A DNA stretch of 64,000 bases from Ferranicluibacter rubi (GCF_011603255.1 NZ_JAANCM010000005.1:186001-250000), one strand, 5' to 3'. Positions 18,017 to 26,916 are shown, counted from the first letter of the stretch. Notes: generated by a model not told the origin, from the letters alone. Translations and numbers: made by a program.

Positions 18017-19318
18017 ATGGAACGGGATGCGGATGTGATCGTGGTCGGTGCCGGCTTTACGGGGCTGGCGGCTGCGCAGACGCTGGTGGATCGCGGGCTG
18101 TCGGTCGTCGTTCTGGAGGCTCGCGCCGAGGTCGGAGGGCGTGTCCGCTCATTCGAGACATCGGATGGGACGCGGCGGGATGCCGGCGGGCAGTTCATCT
18201 GCGACGACATGCCGGAGGTGATGGCGCTCGTACGGGAGGCCCGGCTGGAGATCGTCGAGAGCCGTTGGAAAGGTACTGCGAAGACGGTATCGGCGACACC
18301 TTCGAGACGTGCGTCGCACCGCGACAATCCCCTCTATGCAAGAATGGAGGCCGCTGATCCGGCCGACCCCGCACTGGCCGGCCTGTCCATTGCCGACTGG
18401 CTGGACGAACAGGATGCGACGGAGGAGGCGAAGCGGGAATTTCTCAGCATGGTGCACGGGCTCTGGTGCCTCCCGGCCGATATCATCCCCTTCTGGTATC
18501 TCGTCGACAGCGATCGTCGGAATACGGCCGAAGTGTCCGAGCTGCAATATTTCCTGAAGGACAGCGCCGCCTCGCTGGCCGATGCCATGGCCGCGCGCCT
18601 GCGTCCGCACGTCTTTCCGTCAACGCCTGTCGCCTCCATTCACCGGGATGAGCATCATGTCGTCGTAGAAACAGCCAAATGGCAGCTGACCGCGCGACAT
18701 GTGCTCGTTGCCGTGCCGCCGGTGCGCGCGCGCGATATCATCCAGCATCCGCCGCTGCCGGAGCCGCTTGCCCGGGCGCTCGGCTGCTGGCGGAGCGGGG
18801 CCGTGATCAAGATCCTGCTGCGCTATTCCGAACGGTTCTGGTCGCCGTCCGTGTCCTCTGGCGTCTCATGGGAGGGTGTCAGCGGGCTCTATGCGTTCGA
18901 CGTCAGCCAGGACGCGGAACATGCTGCCTTCGTGGTTTTCGTCGGCGGTCCGCTGGCCCTCGACTGGCGGGTGCGGGGCGCGGCGTTCATCGAGCGGACG
19001 GTGCGCGAGCGCATGGGCGCATTGCTGGGCACGGAAGCGCCGGAGCCTGTCGAATTCATCCTTCACGACTGGACGGACGACCGCTGGAGCGCTGGCGGAT
19101 ATAGCGATGTGATCGTCGATTTTGCCGCCCACGATGCAGAGACGCTTCTGCGGCAGGGCGTCGGCCGCGTTGCGTTTGCGAGTTCCGAGCTCTCTCCGGC
19201 CTTCCCGACCTATATCGAGGGAGCGATCGTGGCCGGACGGCTTGCAGCGGAGCGCATTGCGGATGCGCTGGCGATCGAAGACAAGGAGAGTGGAGGGCGT
19301 TTGAAGCAGGCGAACTGA
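18017..19318 (+). CDS. Flavin-dependent amine oxidase
   Basis: 433 residues. The N-terminal Rossmann motif VVGAGFTGLAAAQTL and the later VVLEARAEVGGRVRSF form the FAD-binding fingerprint of monoamine/polyamine oxidases. The C-terminal segment (YIEGAIVAGRLAAERIA) closes the FAD site. These enzymes oxidise primary or secondary amines to imine or aldehyde, giving peroxide and ammonia. It lacks an export signal. It is 131 bp downstream of the racemase-like gene on the same strand and may share its transcript or have its own promoter. Confidence 0.87.
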   Translation: MERDADVIVVGAGFTGLAAAQTLVDRGLSVVVLEARAEVGGRVRSFETSDGTRRDAGGQFICDDMPEVMALVREARLEIVESRWKGTAKTVSATPSRRASHRDNPLYARMEAADPADPALAGLSIADWLDEQDATEEAKREFLSMVHGLWCLPADIIPFWYLVDSDRRNTAEVSELQYFLKDSAASLADAMAARLRPHVFPSTPVASIHRDEHHVVVETAKWQLTARHVLVAVPPVRARDIIQHPPLPEPLARALGCWRSGAVIKILLRYSERFWSPSVSSGVSWEGVSGLYAFDVSQDAEHAAFVVFVGGPLALDWRVRGAAFIERTVRERMGALLGTEAPEPVEFILHDWTDDRWSAGGYSDVIVDFAAHDAETLLRQGVGRVAFASSELSPAFPTYIEGAIVAGRLAAERIADALAIEDKESGGRLKQAN

Positions 19319-19324
19319 CGCGTC

Positions 19325-20143
19325 TTATCTGTCGAAGAAGCCGGGGCGCAGCTTTTCACCGATCAGGCAATCCACCGCAGAGGGACTGGCAACTGGGATG
19401 GGACGAAGCCGCGGCTGACGCCCGCTGACCTCCATCACGAGCTTCTGCCGGATGGCGACGCCGAAGTCTTCCGGATTGTGGATCGGCAGTACGAAAGCGC
19501 CGGGGCCGCCGATGACGCAGTCGCCGTAATAGCGGTCGAGCCGGACGCCGACGCCGGTCGGGCGGATGATGATGGCGAGGCCGTTGACGATGATTCCGCT
19601 GCGAACCGCCATGTCCCGGGCGGGCAGAACCGGCGGACCGAGATTGTTGGGACCGTCGCCTGAAACATCGATGACGCGGCGCTGGCCGTTGAAGGCATTT
19701 GTGTCGATCATCCCCGTGGCGTAGGTCAGCGCATTGGAAATCGAGGTGCCACGGCGGGTGGTGACGGGCCGGGCGGCGATCTCGTCTGCAAAGGCGGCAG
19801 CGTCCTCGGCGCTGGAAATCAGGTGCCAGTCCACGCGCGAGCTTTCGTTGACGCTGCCGGCCCACTCGAAATAGCTGATGGCTATCTCGCCGATCAGCCC
19901 GCCGCGAACGGCGTCGATGAATTCCTTGTGGCGCAAGGCGTCGAGATAGCCGGCGCGCTGGATGCGGGCTTCCTCCAGATCCATCGATCCCGACATGTCG
20001 ACGGCAAGAACCAGCTCGACATCCACGTCTCGGCGCCCAAGCGCCGCGATGGTCGTTATGTGGGTCATGTCGGTTGTGGAAGCGGCGGATGGGAGCCCTT
20101 GACTGGAAAGGCCCATCAGCAATGCAATTCCCGCCAAGATCAT
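19325..20143 (-). CDS. DUF1194 von Willebrand A domain protein, exported
   Basis: 272 residues from the ATG at 20143. A signal peptide (ILAGIALLMGLSSQGLPSAA) leads to a DUF1194/vWA domain with an intact metal site, VDMSGSMD, plus RRGTSISNAL and VIDVSGDGPNN. It is expected in the periplasm, where vWA domains mediate metal-dependent binding. The function of the family is unknown. It ends seven bases from the convergent amine oxidase gene and is divergent from the glycosidase gene. Confidence 0.85.
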   Translation of the reverse strand: MILAGIALLMGLSSQGLPSAASTTDMTHITTIAALGRRDVDVELVLAVDMSGSMDLEEARIQRAGYLDALRHKEFIDAVRGGLIGEIAISYFEWAGSVNESSRVDWHLISSAEDAAAFADEIAARPVTTRRGTSISNALTYATGMIDTNAFNGQRRVIDVSGDGPNNLGPPVLPARDMAVRSGIIVNGLAIIIRPTGVGVRLDRYYGDCVIGGPGAFVLPIHNPEDFGVAIRQKLVMEVSGRQPRLRPIPVASPSAVDCLIGEKLRPGFFDR

Positions 20144-20304
20144 GTCATCCAATCCCCGCTTCGCACCGTAGAGGCGAACATTAACACAACGGGTGATGGC
20201 GGCGACCGGTAAGCGGCTGCAGGACTTCAACACTCGGTGAGGATAAGAATTTCTGGGTATGAGAGACGAGACACGCGCCGCGTGACCGCTCGCGAGGAGT
20301 TGCA

Positions 20305-21594
20305 ATGCTTTTCAAGGATACGACCGACGCCGGGCTGATCGACAGATTCCAGCTGGGCGCGTTTCGGTACTTCATGCGGTATACGCATCCGGAAACGGGT
20401 CTCGTTGCCGACAGCTCGCAGGAAGGCTCGCCGGCCAGCATCGCCGCGACCGGCTTCGGCCTGTCGGCGCTGCCCGTCGGTGTCGAGCGCGACTGGCTGT
20501 CCCGTGAGGATGCGGCGCAGCGGGCGCTGAAAACGTTGCGCTTCCTGCGCGATAGCGAGCAGAGCCGCGACACGCTGGCCACCGGCTATAAGGGGCTCTA
20601 CTACCACTTCCTGGACATGAAGACCGGACGTCGGGCGTGGCGGAGCGAGATCTCGCTGATCGACAGCGCGCTGCTGATCGCCGGCGCCATCACGGTCGGT
20701 ACGTATTTCTCAGAGAACACGCCGGCGGAAAAGGAAATCCGGGATATTGCCGATATGGTCTATGCCCGTGCCAACTGGGCCTGGGCGCTGGACGAGCAGG
20801 ATACGCTGGCGCTTGGCTGGAAGCCGCGCAGCGGTTTCCTTCCCTATCGCTGGCATGGGTATAGCGAGGCGGTCATTTTGTACACGCTGGCGCTGTCCTC
20901 GCCGTCCTACCCGATCCCGGCCAAGAGCTATTTCGCCTTCGGCAACCAGTGCGACTGGAAGGAGGCTCTGGGCAAGCCGTTCCTCTATGCAGGACCGCTG
21001 TTCATCCATTTGTTCTCCCATGCCTGGATCGACTTCCGGGGCATCCGTGATGCGGCAATGGTGGAGCATGACAGCGATTACTTCCAGAATACCCGCCTCG
21101 CCATCGATCTGCAGCGTGACTACGCGGAGCGAAACCCGCACTCCTTTGTGGGCTACGGCGCGGATTGCTGGGGGCTGACCGCCTGCGACGGGCCTGAGCG
21201 TTCGCGGCGTTTGCGGGATGGTCGCCAGCAGAATTTTTCGGGCTATGCCGCGCGTGGCGCGCCGTTCGGCCCGGATGACGGGACACTGGCGCCCTGGGCG
21301 CCCCTTTCCTGCCTGCCGTTCGACGAAAAAGCGGCGCTTTCCGCGACGCGGCATATCCTCGAGACCTATCCGGGTGTGGTCGAGGAAGACGGGTTCATCG
21401 GCAGCTTCAATCCGAGCGTACCGGCCCGCACGGCGGAGGGCTGGATGAACACGCGGCGGATCGGGCTCGACCAGGGCATTCTGCTGATGATGATCGAGAA
21501 CCACAGGACCGGCTTCTTCTGGAACCTGCTGCGCCAGTCGGTTCCGATCCGGCGCGGGCTGAAGCGCGCCGGTTTTGCGGGTGGGTGGTTGTAA
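20305..21594 (+). CDS. Glycoamylase-like (GH144-type) glycoside hydrolase
   Basis: 429 residues. It matches the bacterial glycoamylase-like domain: an (alpha/alpha)6 barrel with GLVADSS near the start, ATGFGLSALPVG, WRSEISLIDSALLIAGA, YRWHGYSEAVILYTLALSSP, FIHLFSHAWIDFRG and WGLTACDGP. Family GH144 members are endo-beta-1,2-glucanases; rhizobia make cyclic beta-1,2-glucans, so action on such glucans is a fair inference. No signal peptide is visible, so it appears cytoplasmic, which is unusual for this family. GAGGAG precedes the start. Confidence 0.82.
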   Translation: MLFKDTTDAGLIDRFQLGAFRYFMRYTHPETGLVADSSQEGSPASIAATGFGLSALPVGVERDWLSREDAAQRALKTLRFLRDSEQSRDTLATGYKGLYYHFLDMKTGRRAWRSEISLIDSALLIAGAITVGTYFSENTPAEKEIRDIADMVYARANWAWALDEQDTLALGWKPRSGFLPYRWHGYSEAVILYTLALSSPSYPIPAKSYFAFGNQCDWKEALGKPFLYAGPLFIHLFSHAWIDFRGIRDAAMVEHDSDYFQNTRLAIDLQRDYAERNPHSFVGYGADCWGLTACDGPERSRRLRDGRQQNFSGYAARGAPFGPDDGTLAPWAPLSCLPFDEKAALSATRHILETYPGVVEEDGFIGSFNPSVPARTAEGWMNTRRIGLDQGILLMMIENHRTGFFWNLLRQSVPIRRGLKRAGFAGGWL

Positions 21595-21641
21595 GTTCCA
21601 TATGATAATGCGGCCCACCGGGTAAGCGGGCCGCATGTCTG

Positions 21642-22400
21642 TCACGCCGTCTTGAGAAAGCGGTCGTTGATGGCGCCGGAGACGATGCCGAGGACGAGCC
21701 AGAAGGCCAGCGTCGTTGCCAGTGCCGCAACTGCGAATTCCGCGCCGAGAACGGCGGGAACCGAGCTCGCGATATCGCCGGGCTGGGGCGCGCCGTAGAT
21801 GTGGGGCAAAGCGAGGAGGACAAATCCTGCACCCTTCGCCACGATCTCCGGCCGCAGCGCGACCAGGCCGAGACCGAGGGCCGAGAGCGCCGTGGTGACA
21901 AGCCACCACGTCTGGCGATCGCCGAGGTCCGCGGCGGGGAAGCCGGGCAGTTCGGGCGGAAGGCCGAGAGCCGGAAGCATGTGGACCGAGAGCCAGCCGA
22001 GGGCACCCCAGGTGAGGCCGGTGCGCAAGGTCGGCGGGCTGCCGGTGAGAACGCCGATGCCGCCCAGAAGCAGCCCGAAGCCGGCGCCCGTCACCAGATT
22101 GGCCATCAGCGTCCCGGAGAAACGGCTCAAGCCGAACATGATGCCGCCATCCTCGTGCGCCTCGCCATCATGGGCATAGGCCGGCGTTACCGGCTGAAGC
22201 GCGGATGCGAGGGACTGGAGGAGCGATCTCGATTCGCGCGAGGAATGCTCGTGTGCCGTCGGTGTTTCGGGGGCAGGTTCGCCTTCATAGGTTTCCGCGT
22301 GGAGGATCAGGGGCACGACGCGGAGTTCTTGCGCGGCGGTCATGAAGAGGCCCGCGATGAGGCCGGCGCAGATGGCGGCCAGAAGTGTCTTGACGATCAT
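21642..22400 (-). CDS. cbtA: CbtA, membrane subunit of cobalt transporter
   Basis: 252 residues with five predicted membrane helices. A long periplasmic loop after the first helix is rich in histidine and acidic residues (TAHEHSS, AYAHDGEAHEDGG), suited to metal capture. It pairs with the CbtB gene upstream on the same strand, and a cobalamin riboswitch precedes both. CbtAB carries cobalt into cells for B12 synthesis. The 206-bp space between cbtB and cbtA contains a hairpin (AACGCAAG / CTTGCGTT, 22544-22573) that could adjust the expression of cbtA relative to cbtB. Confidence 0.9.
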   Translation of the reverse strand: MIVKTLLAAICAGLIAGLFMTAAQELRVVPLILHAETYEGEPAPETPTAHEHSSRESRSLLQSLASALQPVTPAYAHDGEAHEDGGIMFGLSRFSGTLMANLVTGAGFGLLLGGIGVLTGSPPTLRTGLTWGALGWLSVHMLPALGLPPELPGFPAADLGDRQTWWLVTTALSALGLGLVALRPEIVAKGAGFVLLALPHIYGAPQPGDIASSVPAVLGAEFAVAALATTLAFWLVLGIVSGAINDRFLKTA

Positions 22401-22606
22401 GGTTATACCTTTCGGAGCAACGCCTTATCGGCGTGCCCTCGTCCTGTGCATGTGTGGAATGATCCGATCCATCGGCACGACGATGCGCAGCGCGACCGGC
22501 GCGGTCGCACAGAGGCGGTCGCGTCGGGCATGCAGGCGTCAGCAACGCAAGGCCCGGTCACGGGGCTTGCGTTCGCCTGTCGCTTGAGAGATCGGGCCTG
22601 TTTACT

Positions 22607-22783
22607 CTAGTGGCAGGGAAAGCCGAACGAGTGGCGTACGTCGTGCGCGGTGTCGTGCAGCACGGCCGAATTGGCCAGACCGGCTCCGAACACGAGGAAC
22701 GCCCCGATGCAAAGGGAAAGGAGACCCGCGATCATGCGGTCATTGAGAGAAAGCGAAACGCCGGATGCGTTGGTAACAGCCAT
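22607..22783 (-). CDS. cbtB: CbtB, small cobalt transporter subunit
   Basis: 58 residues, too short for routine ORF lists. GGAGG lies seven bases upstream of the ATG. The protein has one membrane helix (IAGLLSLCIGAFLVFGAGLA) followed by the family's histidine-rich tail, HDTAHDVRHSFGFPCH, which is expected to bind cobalt. It is the first gene after the cobalamin riboswitch and is followed by cbtA. Confidence 0.92.
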   Translation of the reverse strand: MAVTNASGVSLSLNDRMIAGLLSLCIGAFLVFGAGLANSAVLHDTAHDVRHSFGFPCH

Positions 22784-22835
22784 GACAACCTCCGTGATGG
22801 CAACGTGGGACGTGTCCCACTCATTTGGGCGAAAT

Positions 22836-23030
22836 GCCCGACATCAATCGGCAGGTTTCCTGGCTCGCGGCGTCTGATGCCGGCTGGCATCGTCGGATCT
22901 TTCTCGCCTTCCCGCAGATCGGGGATATCCCCGTCACCACAGTGGCTTCTACCGGTTGCCCGGCATGAAAGACCCTGACCGCTCTACAGTCGCGGGGTCG
23001 GCCGTGATTGAGGTGCCGCACTGGGTCCAC
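22836..23030 (-). ncRNA. Cobalamin (AdoCbl) riboswitch
   Basis: On the minus strand the leader of cbtB contains the B12 box AGCCAGGAAACCTGCC (22851-22866) and other conserved pieces: CGCGACTGTAGAGCGG, GAAGCCACTG and GGGAAGGCG. A 7-bp hairpin GTGGGAC / GTCCCAC (22805-22820) lies between the aptamer and the GGAGG site of cbtB and is probably part of the expression platform. High cobalamin should switch off cobalt import. Confidence 0.93.
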
Positions 23031-23146
23031 CCGTCACGTTCCCATTTACTCCCCGGATGGTGTGGCATCCGGAGAACCTATTGATGAGCATCACTATGAC
23101 GCGTGCGGAACGGCTGTCAATCGGCCTGGCTCGCCTGTCGCTCAGA

Positions 23147-23626
23147 TCAAAGGGTGGCGGCAAGGGCCGCGAGCTGGTCGGCGCACTGGTTCCATCCCTC
23201 GTGAAAGCCCATCTGCTCATGCGCATCGCGGTCGGTCTTCGTCCAGTGGCGAACGCGGGCCGTGTAGCATGTGCCGCCATCCTCCGGTTCGAAGGTGATG
23301 ATGCCGGTCATGAAGGGCTTTTCCGACGGCGTCCATGCGTGGATGTAGGCGTCGGTGAAGACGATCTTCCGATCCTGCACGATGTCGAGATAGACGCCGC
23401 GATTGGGCATTTCCTCACCTTCCGGGCTCTTCATGACGATGAGGTTCGAGCCGCCGACGCGCAAATCGACCTCCGCCGTCGCGATCGTCCACGGTTTCGG
23501 CACGAACCATTGCTGGAGAAGAGCAGGCTCCGTCCAGCAGCGGAACAGCGCGTTCGGCGTGACATCGATGTGGCGGGTGATGACGAGGTCGCGATCGTCG
23601 GTGGGTTCTGTCATTGGCATAGGCAT
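23147..23626 (-). CDS. SRPBCC/AHSA1-family protein
   Basis: About 159 residues. It is an Activator-of-Hsp90-homologue-1-like START-fold protein: RHIDVTPNALFRCWTEPALLQQWF at the N-terminus, FTDAY, MTGIITFEPEDGGTCYTARVRHW and the C-terminal helix HEGWNQCADQLAALA. These small proteins bind hydrophobic ligands, and none of the residues indicate an enzyme. Three ATGs lie close together at the start; AGGA is eight bases before the second (23620). It is transcribed towards the riboswitch region and is probably monocistronic. Confidence 0.83.
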   Translation of the reverse strand: MPMPMTEPTDDRDLVITRHIDVTPNALFRCWTEPALLQQWFVPKPWTIATAEVDLRVGGSNLIVMKSPEGEEMPNRGVYLDIVQDRKIVFTDAYIHAWTPSEKPFMTGIITFEPEDGGTCYTARVRHWTKTDRDAHEQMGFHEGWNQCADQLAALAATL

Positions 23627-23712
23627 TGTCCTGAGGCGGCTCGTCTGCTTTGCCGAGTTTCCGTCATCCGGCGCCGACTGTCGAGGCCTTTGCGATCGGC
23701 TTCGAACACCGG

Positions 23713-24246
23713 TTACGGACCGGCGGGAGAGGACTGGATCTTGACGATCGCGGTGGTCCACTGCGGAGCCTCGGGCGGGCCGGTGCGTGGTGCCGGGAAG
23801 ACGAGAGAGGTGCGGAGCGGGGCGGAGTGACCCGGCGGGATGCGGGCGATGATCAGCGCGTCGTCGCGACCGATCGTGCGGCAGGCGCTGGACGGGCAAT
23901 CGTCGAGCGTGACGTCGAGGGTGAAATAGTCGAGGAAGGCGGTGCTGTCATTGTGGACCGTGCCGGTCACCACATAGCTGCTCGCGGGTGTGCTCTTTTC
24001 GAACTGAAGGTTTTCCAGCCGGACCTGGTTTTCCGCAATCGTGGCGAAAGACTGATTTGCGGTAACCGGCGACAGAGGCTCGGGCGGCCGGGCATTGTCA
24101 TCGGTCCACCATACGACGAAGGCACTGATGAGGCCGACAGCGACGAGCACCGAAAGTGCCGGCTCGGCCATCTTGCGAAACCGCTGGTCCCAGACGGCAA
24201 GCGCGACGACCACAAGGCTCGCGATCGCGAGCGAAATCCAAAGCAT
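23713..24246 (-). CDS. Hypothetical membrane-anchored protein
   Basis: 177 residues from the ATG at 24246, chosen because GGGAGG lies six bases upstream; an ATG at 24261 is less well placed. Two membrane helices occupy residues 1-47 (LWISLAIASLVVVALAVW and ALSVLVAVGLISAFVVWW). The rest looks like a periplasmic beta-sandwich with FLDYFTLDVTLDDCPSSACR, probably disulfide-bonded, and IPPGHSAPLRTSLVFP. I do not recognise a named family with confidence. It is divergent from the YciE-like gene. Confidence 0.7.
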   Translation of the reverse strand: MLWISLAIASLVVVALAVWDQRFRKMAEPALSVLVAVGLISAFVVWWTDDNARPPEPLSPVTANQSFATIAENQVRLENLQFEKSTPASSYVVTGTVHNDSTAFLDYFTLDVTLDDCPSSACRTIGRDDALIIARIPPGHSAPLRTSLVFPAPRTGPPEAPQWTTAIVKIQSSPAGP

Positions 24247-24418
24247 GAACTGCCTCCCCATGTATCTATATATAGGGACGACACGGCCGGGTTGAAAGCG
24301 CATGCGGTGAATCAAAAGGGGAACAAAGGTGAGATCGCCAAGTTCCTCAGCCGCAGAAACACCGTTTGAACCATCGCGGCGACAAACCTGTCCCGCGGAC
24401 CCGTGAAAGGATAGAACA

Positions 24419-24922
24419 ATGGCAGGAAAAGCACTCGAGGATCTGTTCCACGACATGCTCAAGGATGTCTACTACGCCGAAAAGAAGATTGCGAAGACGC
24501 TGCCGAAGATGGCCCGCGGCGCGCAGAGCCCGGACCTGAAGGCCGCTTTCGAAAAGCACCGCGAAGAAACCGAAGGCCAGATCGAACGCCTCCAGCAGGT
24601 TTTTGAAATCTTCGGTAAGCGCGCCACCGGCAAGACCTGTGCCGCCATCGAAGGCATCATCGAAGAAGGCGAGGAAGTTCTTGAGGAATTCAAGGGTTCC
24701 CCGGCCGTCGATGCCGGTCTGCTGGCCACGGCGCAGGCCGTCGAGCACTACGAAATGGCGCGCTACGGCACGCTGAAGACCTGGGCCGGCCTGCTCGGTC
24801 TCGACGAAGCCGTGAAGCTGCTCGACGAGACGCTGAAGCAGGAAGAAAAGACCGACGCCGACCTGACGAAGCTGTCCAAGGCCGTCAACGCCAGCGCCAT
24901 GGTCAAGGCGAAGGCTGCCTGA
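24419..24922 (+). CDS. YciE-like ferritin-fold protein (DUF892)
   Basis: 167 residues, a four-helix bundle of the DUF892/YciE family. Metal-ligand residues occur in LEDLFHDMLKDVYYAEKKI, HREETEGQIERL and AVEHYEMARYGTL. The family is related to ferritin-like diiron proteins and is induced by osmotic and general stress in many bacteria; its biochemical role is unproven. GGAAC at 24320 followed 16 bases later by AGTT is a weak match to an EcfG-type stress promoter, so stress control is a possibility only. A 14-bp perfect hairpin follows the gene. Confidence 0.9.
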   Translation: MAGKALEDLFHDMLKDVYYAEKKIAKTLPKMARGAQSPDLKAAFEKHREETEGQIERLQQVFEIFGKRATGKTCAAIEGIIEEGEEVLEEFKGSPAVDAGLLATAQAVEHYEMARYGTLKTWAGLLGLDEAVKLLDETLKQEEKTDADLTKLSKAVNASAMVKAKAA

Positions 24923-24943
24923 GCTTCAGGCTGATCGCCACGA

Positions 24944-24984
24944 ATGAGAACGCCGGCCGGATCACTCCGCGCCGGCGTTCTCAT
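24944..24984. terminator. Perfect inverted repeat, probable shared terminator
   Basis: ATGAGAACGCCGGC and GCCGGCGTTCTCAT are perfect complements around a 13-base loop. There is no T run, but the position between convergent genes (YciE-like and fhuP) fits termination or 3'-end stabilisation. Confidence 0.7.
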
Positions 24985-25000
24985 GTCGGCAAAAGCCGCG

Positions 25001-26125
25001 TTATTCCGTGAGGCTGATCCAGTAGGCGCCTTCGAACGGGACTGCGGCGAAGCGTGTGTTGATCTCGGCAAGCGTCGCCTTGGGGTCGAGATCGGCGAAG
25101 AGATCGGGCCGAAGCCAGTGGGCGAAGGCTTCTGCTGCCAGAATGTTGAGCGGCACCGCGTTGAAGAAATTCCACAGACCATGCACGCGTTTGTCGCGTA
25201 CGCCCTTGAGGTTGGCGAGGATGGGAGAGGTGACGACCTGCGCCAGCGTGCGTCTTGCTTCCTCATCCGCCACGCCGGGGCCGATGGAAAAGGTGCTGTA
25301 GGTGCCGCCGGGGGAGCCGGTGGCGATATAGACCTCGGGGTCGGCGCCGATCAGATATTCCGTGCTGACGATGCCGCCCTGGGCGGGCAGGTTGCCCTCC
25401 GCGATGTTCCGGCTGCCGGTAAGGCCGATGAAGGCGCCGAGACCGCCGGTGCCATAGGCGTAGCAGCACTTATCCGGGTTGGGGAAGGCATCCATCAAGA
25501 CCGTCGGGCCGGGCGCGGTCGCTTGTGCCACCCGGTCGCGGATGCGCTGCAGATGCGTCTCGTAGAAGGTCGCGAAATCTTCGGCCTGTGCCTCGCGGTC
25601 GAGCACGGTGCCCAGCAGGCGCATGGCGGAGGGCGTGTTCTTCAGCGCATCGCTGTTGAAATCGACCACGATGACGGGGACGCCCGTGCTTTCCAGATAG
25701 TCGATGGCGCGCTTGCCGAGTTCGGTATCGGCCTGCCAGTTCGCCATGATCGCGAGATCGGCCTTCAGCGACAGGATCGTCTCGAAGGACAGGCCGTCGC
25801 CCGTTCCGTCGCCGATTGTCGTAAGCTTTGCAATATCAGGAAACCGCTTCTCGAAAGCGGCATAGATTTCCGGGTTATCGCCCTTCATGTCGCCCGACCA
25901 GCCCACAAGCAGGCTGACCGGATCCGGATGGATGAGCGAGAGAGCGACGAGGTTGAAGCCGCTGCCGAGCAGGATCGCCTTCGGCTTCTCTTTGATCGTC
26001 ACGGTGCGCCCGATGGAATCGGTGACCGTCAATGGATAGGTGGACGCGCTTGCCGTGCCGGCCGAGAGAGCACCCAGAGCCAAGAGAAGACAGACGAGAA
26101 CGGCGAACAGGCGGCGGGAAAGCAT
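25001..26125 (-). CDS. fhuP: Iron-siderophore ABC transporter substrate-binding protein
   Basis: 374 residues with a Sec signal peptide (LFAVLVCLLLALGALSAGTASA). The fold is the single-helix-linked class III binding protein (PLTVTDSIGRTVTI, then DLAIMANWQ and AQGGIVSTEYLIGADPEVYIATG). It is the last gene of a three-gene operon, five bases after fhuF, with the receptor gene first. This order (receptor, FhuF reductase, FhuP) is that of the ferrichrome/ferrioxamine uptake genes of Sinorhizobium. Permease and ATPase genes are not in the window, so the system must use components encoded elsewhere. Confidence 0.87.
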   Translation of the reverse strand: MLSRRLFAVLVCLLLALGALSAGTASASTYPLTVTDSIGRTVTIKEKPKAILLGSGFNLVALSLIHPDPVSLLVGWSGDMKGDNPEIYAAFEKRFPDIAKLTTIGDGTGDGLSFETILSLKADLAIMANWQADTELGKRAIDYLESTGVPVIVVDFNSDALKNTPSAMRLLGTVLDREAQAEDFATFYETHLQRIRDRVAQATAPGPTVLMDAFPNPDKCCYAYGTGGLGAFIGLTGSRNIAEGNLPAQGGIVSTEYLIGADPEVYIATGSPGGTYSTFSIGPGVADEEARRTLAQVVTSPILANLKGVRDKRVHGLWNFFNAVPLNILAAEAFAHWLRPDLFADLDPKATLAEINTRFAAVPFEGAYWISLTE

Positions 26126-26130
26126 CGGTC

Positions 26131-26910
26131 TCAGTGTCCTTTTTGCGGGCCTTCGCCACGCTGGGCGGGCAAGGCGCAGAGCGCGCCACAGCTCGGAATG
26201 CCGGGGAGGAGGTAGCGCAGGCAGCAGACCTTGCGGCGACAGACGGTCTCGTCGCCCACGGGTTCATGCCGCAGACAGCCGCGAAAGGGGTTCGCCGTGC
26301 CATCGGCAAGGACCGGCTGCTCGAACAGCGGGCGGGAGGCCCACGCGTCGCTGCCGCTCGTCGGGGCCGTGGCGTTGAACGCGTAGTCGATGTAGACGGC
26401 CGCATTGTTCCAGGCGAGTTTCGGCGCCAGACCGGCGGCGGCTTTCATGGCCGCGACCACGGTGGCGAGATGCCGATGGACCAGAGGCACGACATAGCCA
26501 TCCGCGCCGTCCGCTGCATCGGCCTCGCGCCAGTCGCCTTCGGTTTCCAGCCCGAAGGCCCGCGGCAGGCCGTCTTCGGCGAGCGCGATCGTCATGCTGG
26601 TGAGATCGACCGGCAGGACGTAATCGGCCCGGCGCGCGACGATGAAGGGGATCGTCAGTCCGGCGAAGTAGTAGAGCGACCACATGGATGCGATCGCCCG
26701 CCGGTCGCTACCGCCATGGGTTTGCGCATAGCGATCGAGCGCTTCGGTGAAGGCCGGAGACGAAAAGAATCCGGCAAGGGGCAGCGCACCTTCCAGATCC
26801 CGCGACAGCATCATCTTTTCGCCGCACCAGGCATGCTCGCCGGTGAACACGGATTTCAGTTCCGGTGGCCGGAAGGCATCGTTTGGCGAAGAGGGAGGGG
26901 TCGGGATCAT
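26131..26910 (-). CDS. fhuF: Siderophore-iron reductase FhuF
   Basis: 259 residues. The C-terminus carries the cysteine pattern of FhuF, VCCLRYLLPGIPSCGALC, which binds an unusual [2Fe-2S] cluster. The upstream part has WSLYYFAGLTIPFIVARRADYVLPVD, typical of the ferric iron reductase domain. FhuF reduces iron bound to hydroxamate siderophores in the cytoplasm and so releases it. It lies between receptor and binding-protein genes with gaps of six and five bases. Confidence 0.92.
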   Translation of the reverse strand: MIPTPPSSPNDAFRPPELKSVFTGEHAWCGEKMMLSRDLEGALPLAGFFSSPAFTEALDRYAQTHGGSDRRAIASMWSLYYFAGLTIPFIVARRADYVLPVDLTSMTIALAEDGLPRAFGLETEGDWREADAADGADGYVVPLVHRHLATVVAAMKAAAGLAPKLAWNNAAVYIDYAFNATAPTSGSDAWASRPLFEQPVLADGTANPFRGCLRHEPVGDETVCRRKVCCLRYLLPGIPSCGALCALPAQRGEGPQKGH

Positions 26911-26916
26911 CCGGGC

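Noticed and set aside
24320-24344. EcfG-type stress promoter (GGAAC-N16-AGTT) upstream of the YciE-like gene
   Set aside because: The -10 element deviates from CGTT and one such match is expected by chance, so it is mentioned with the gene but not claimed.
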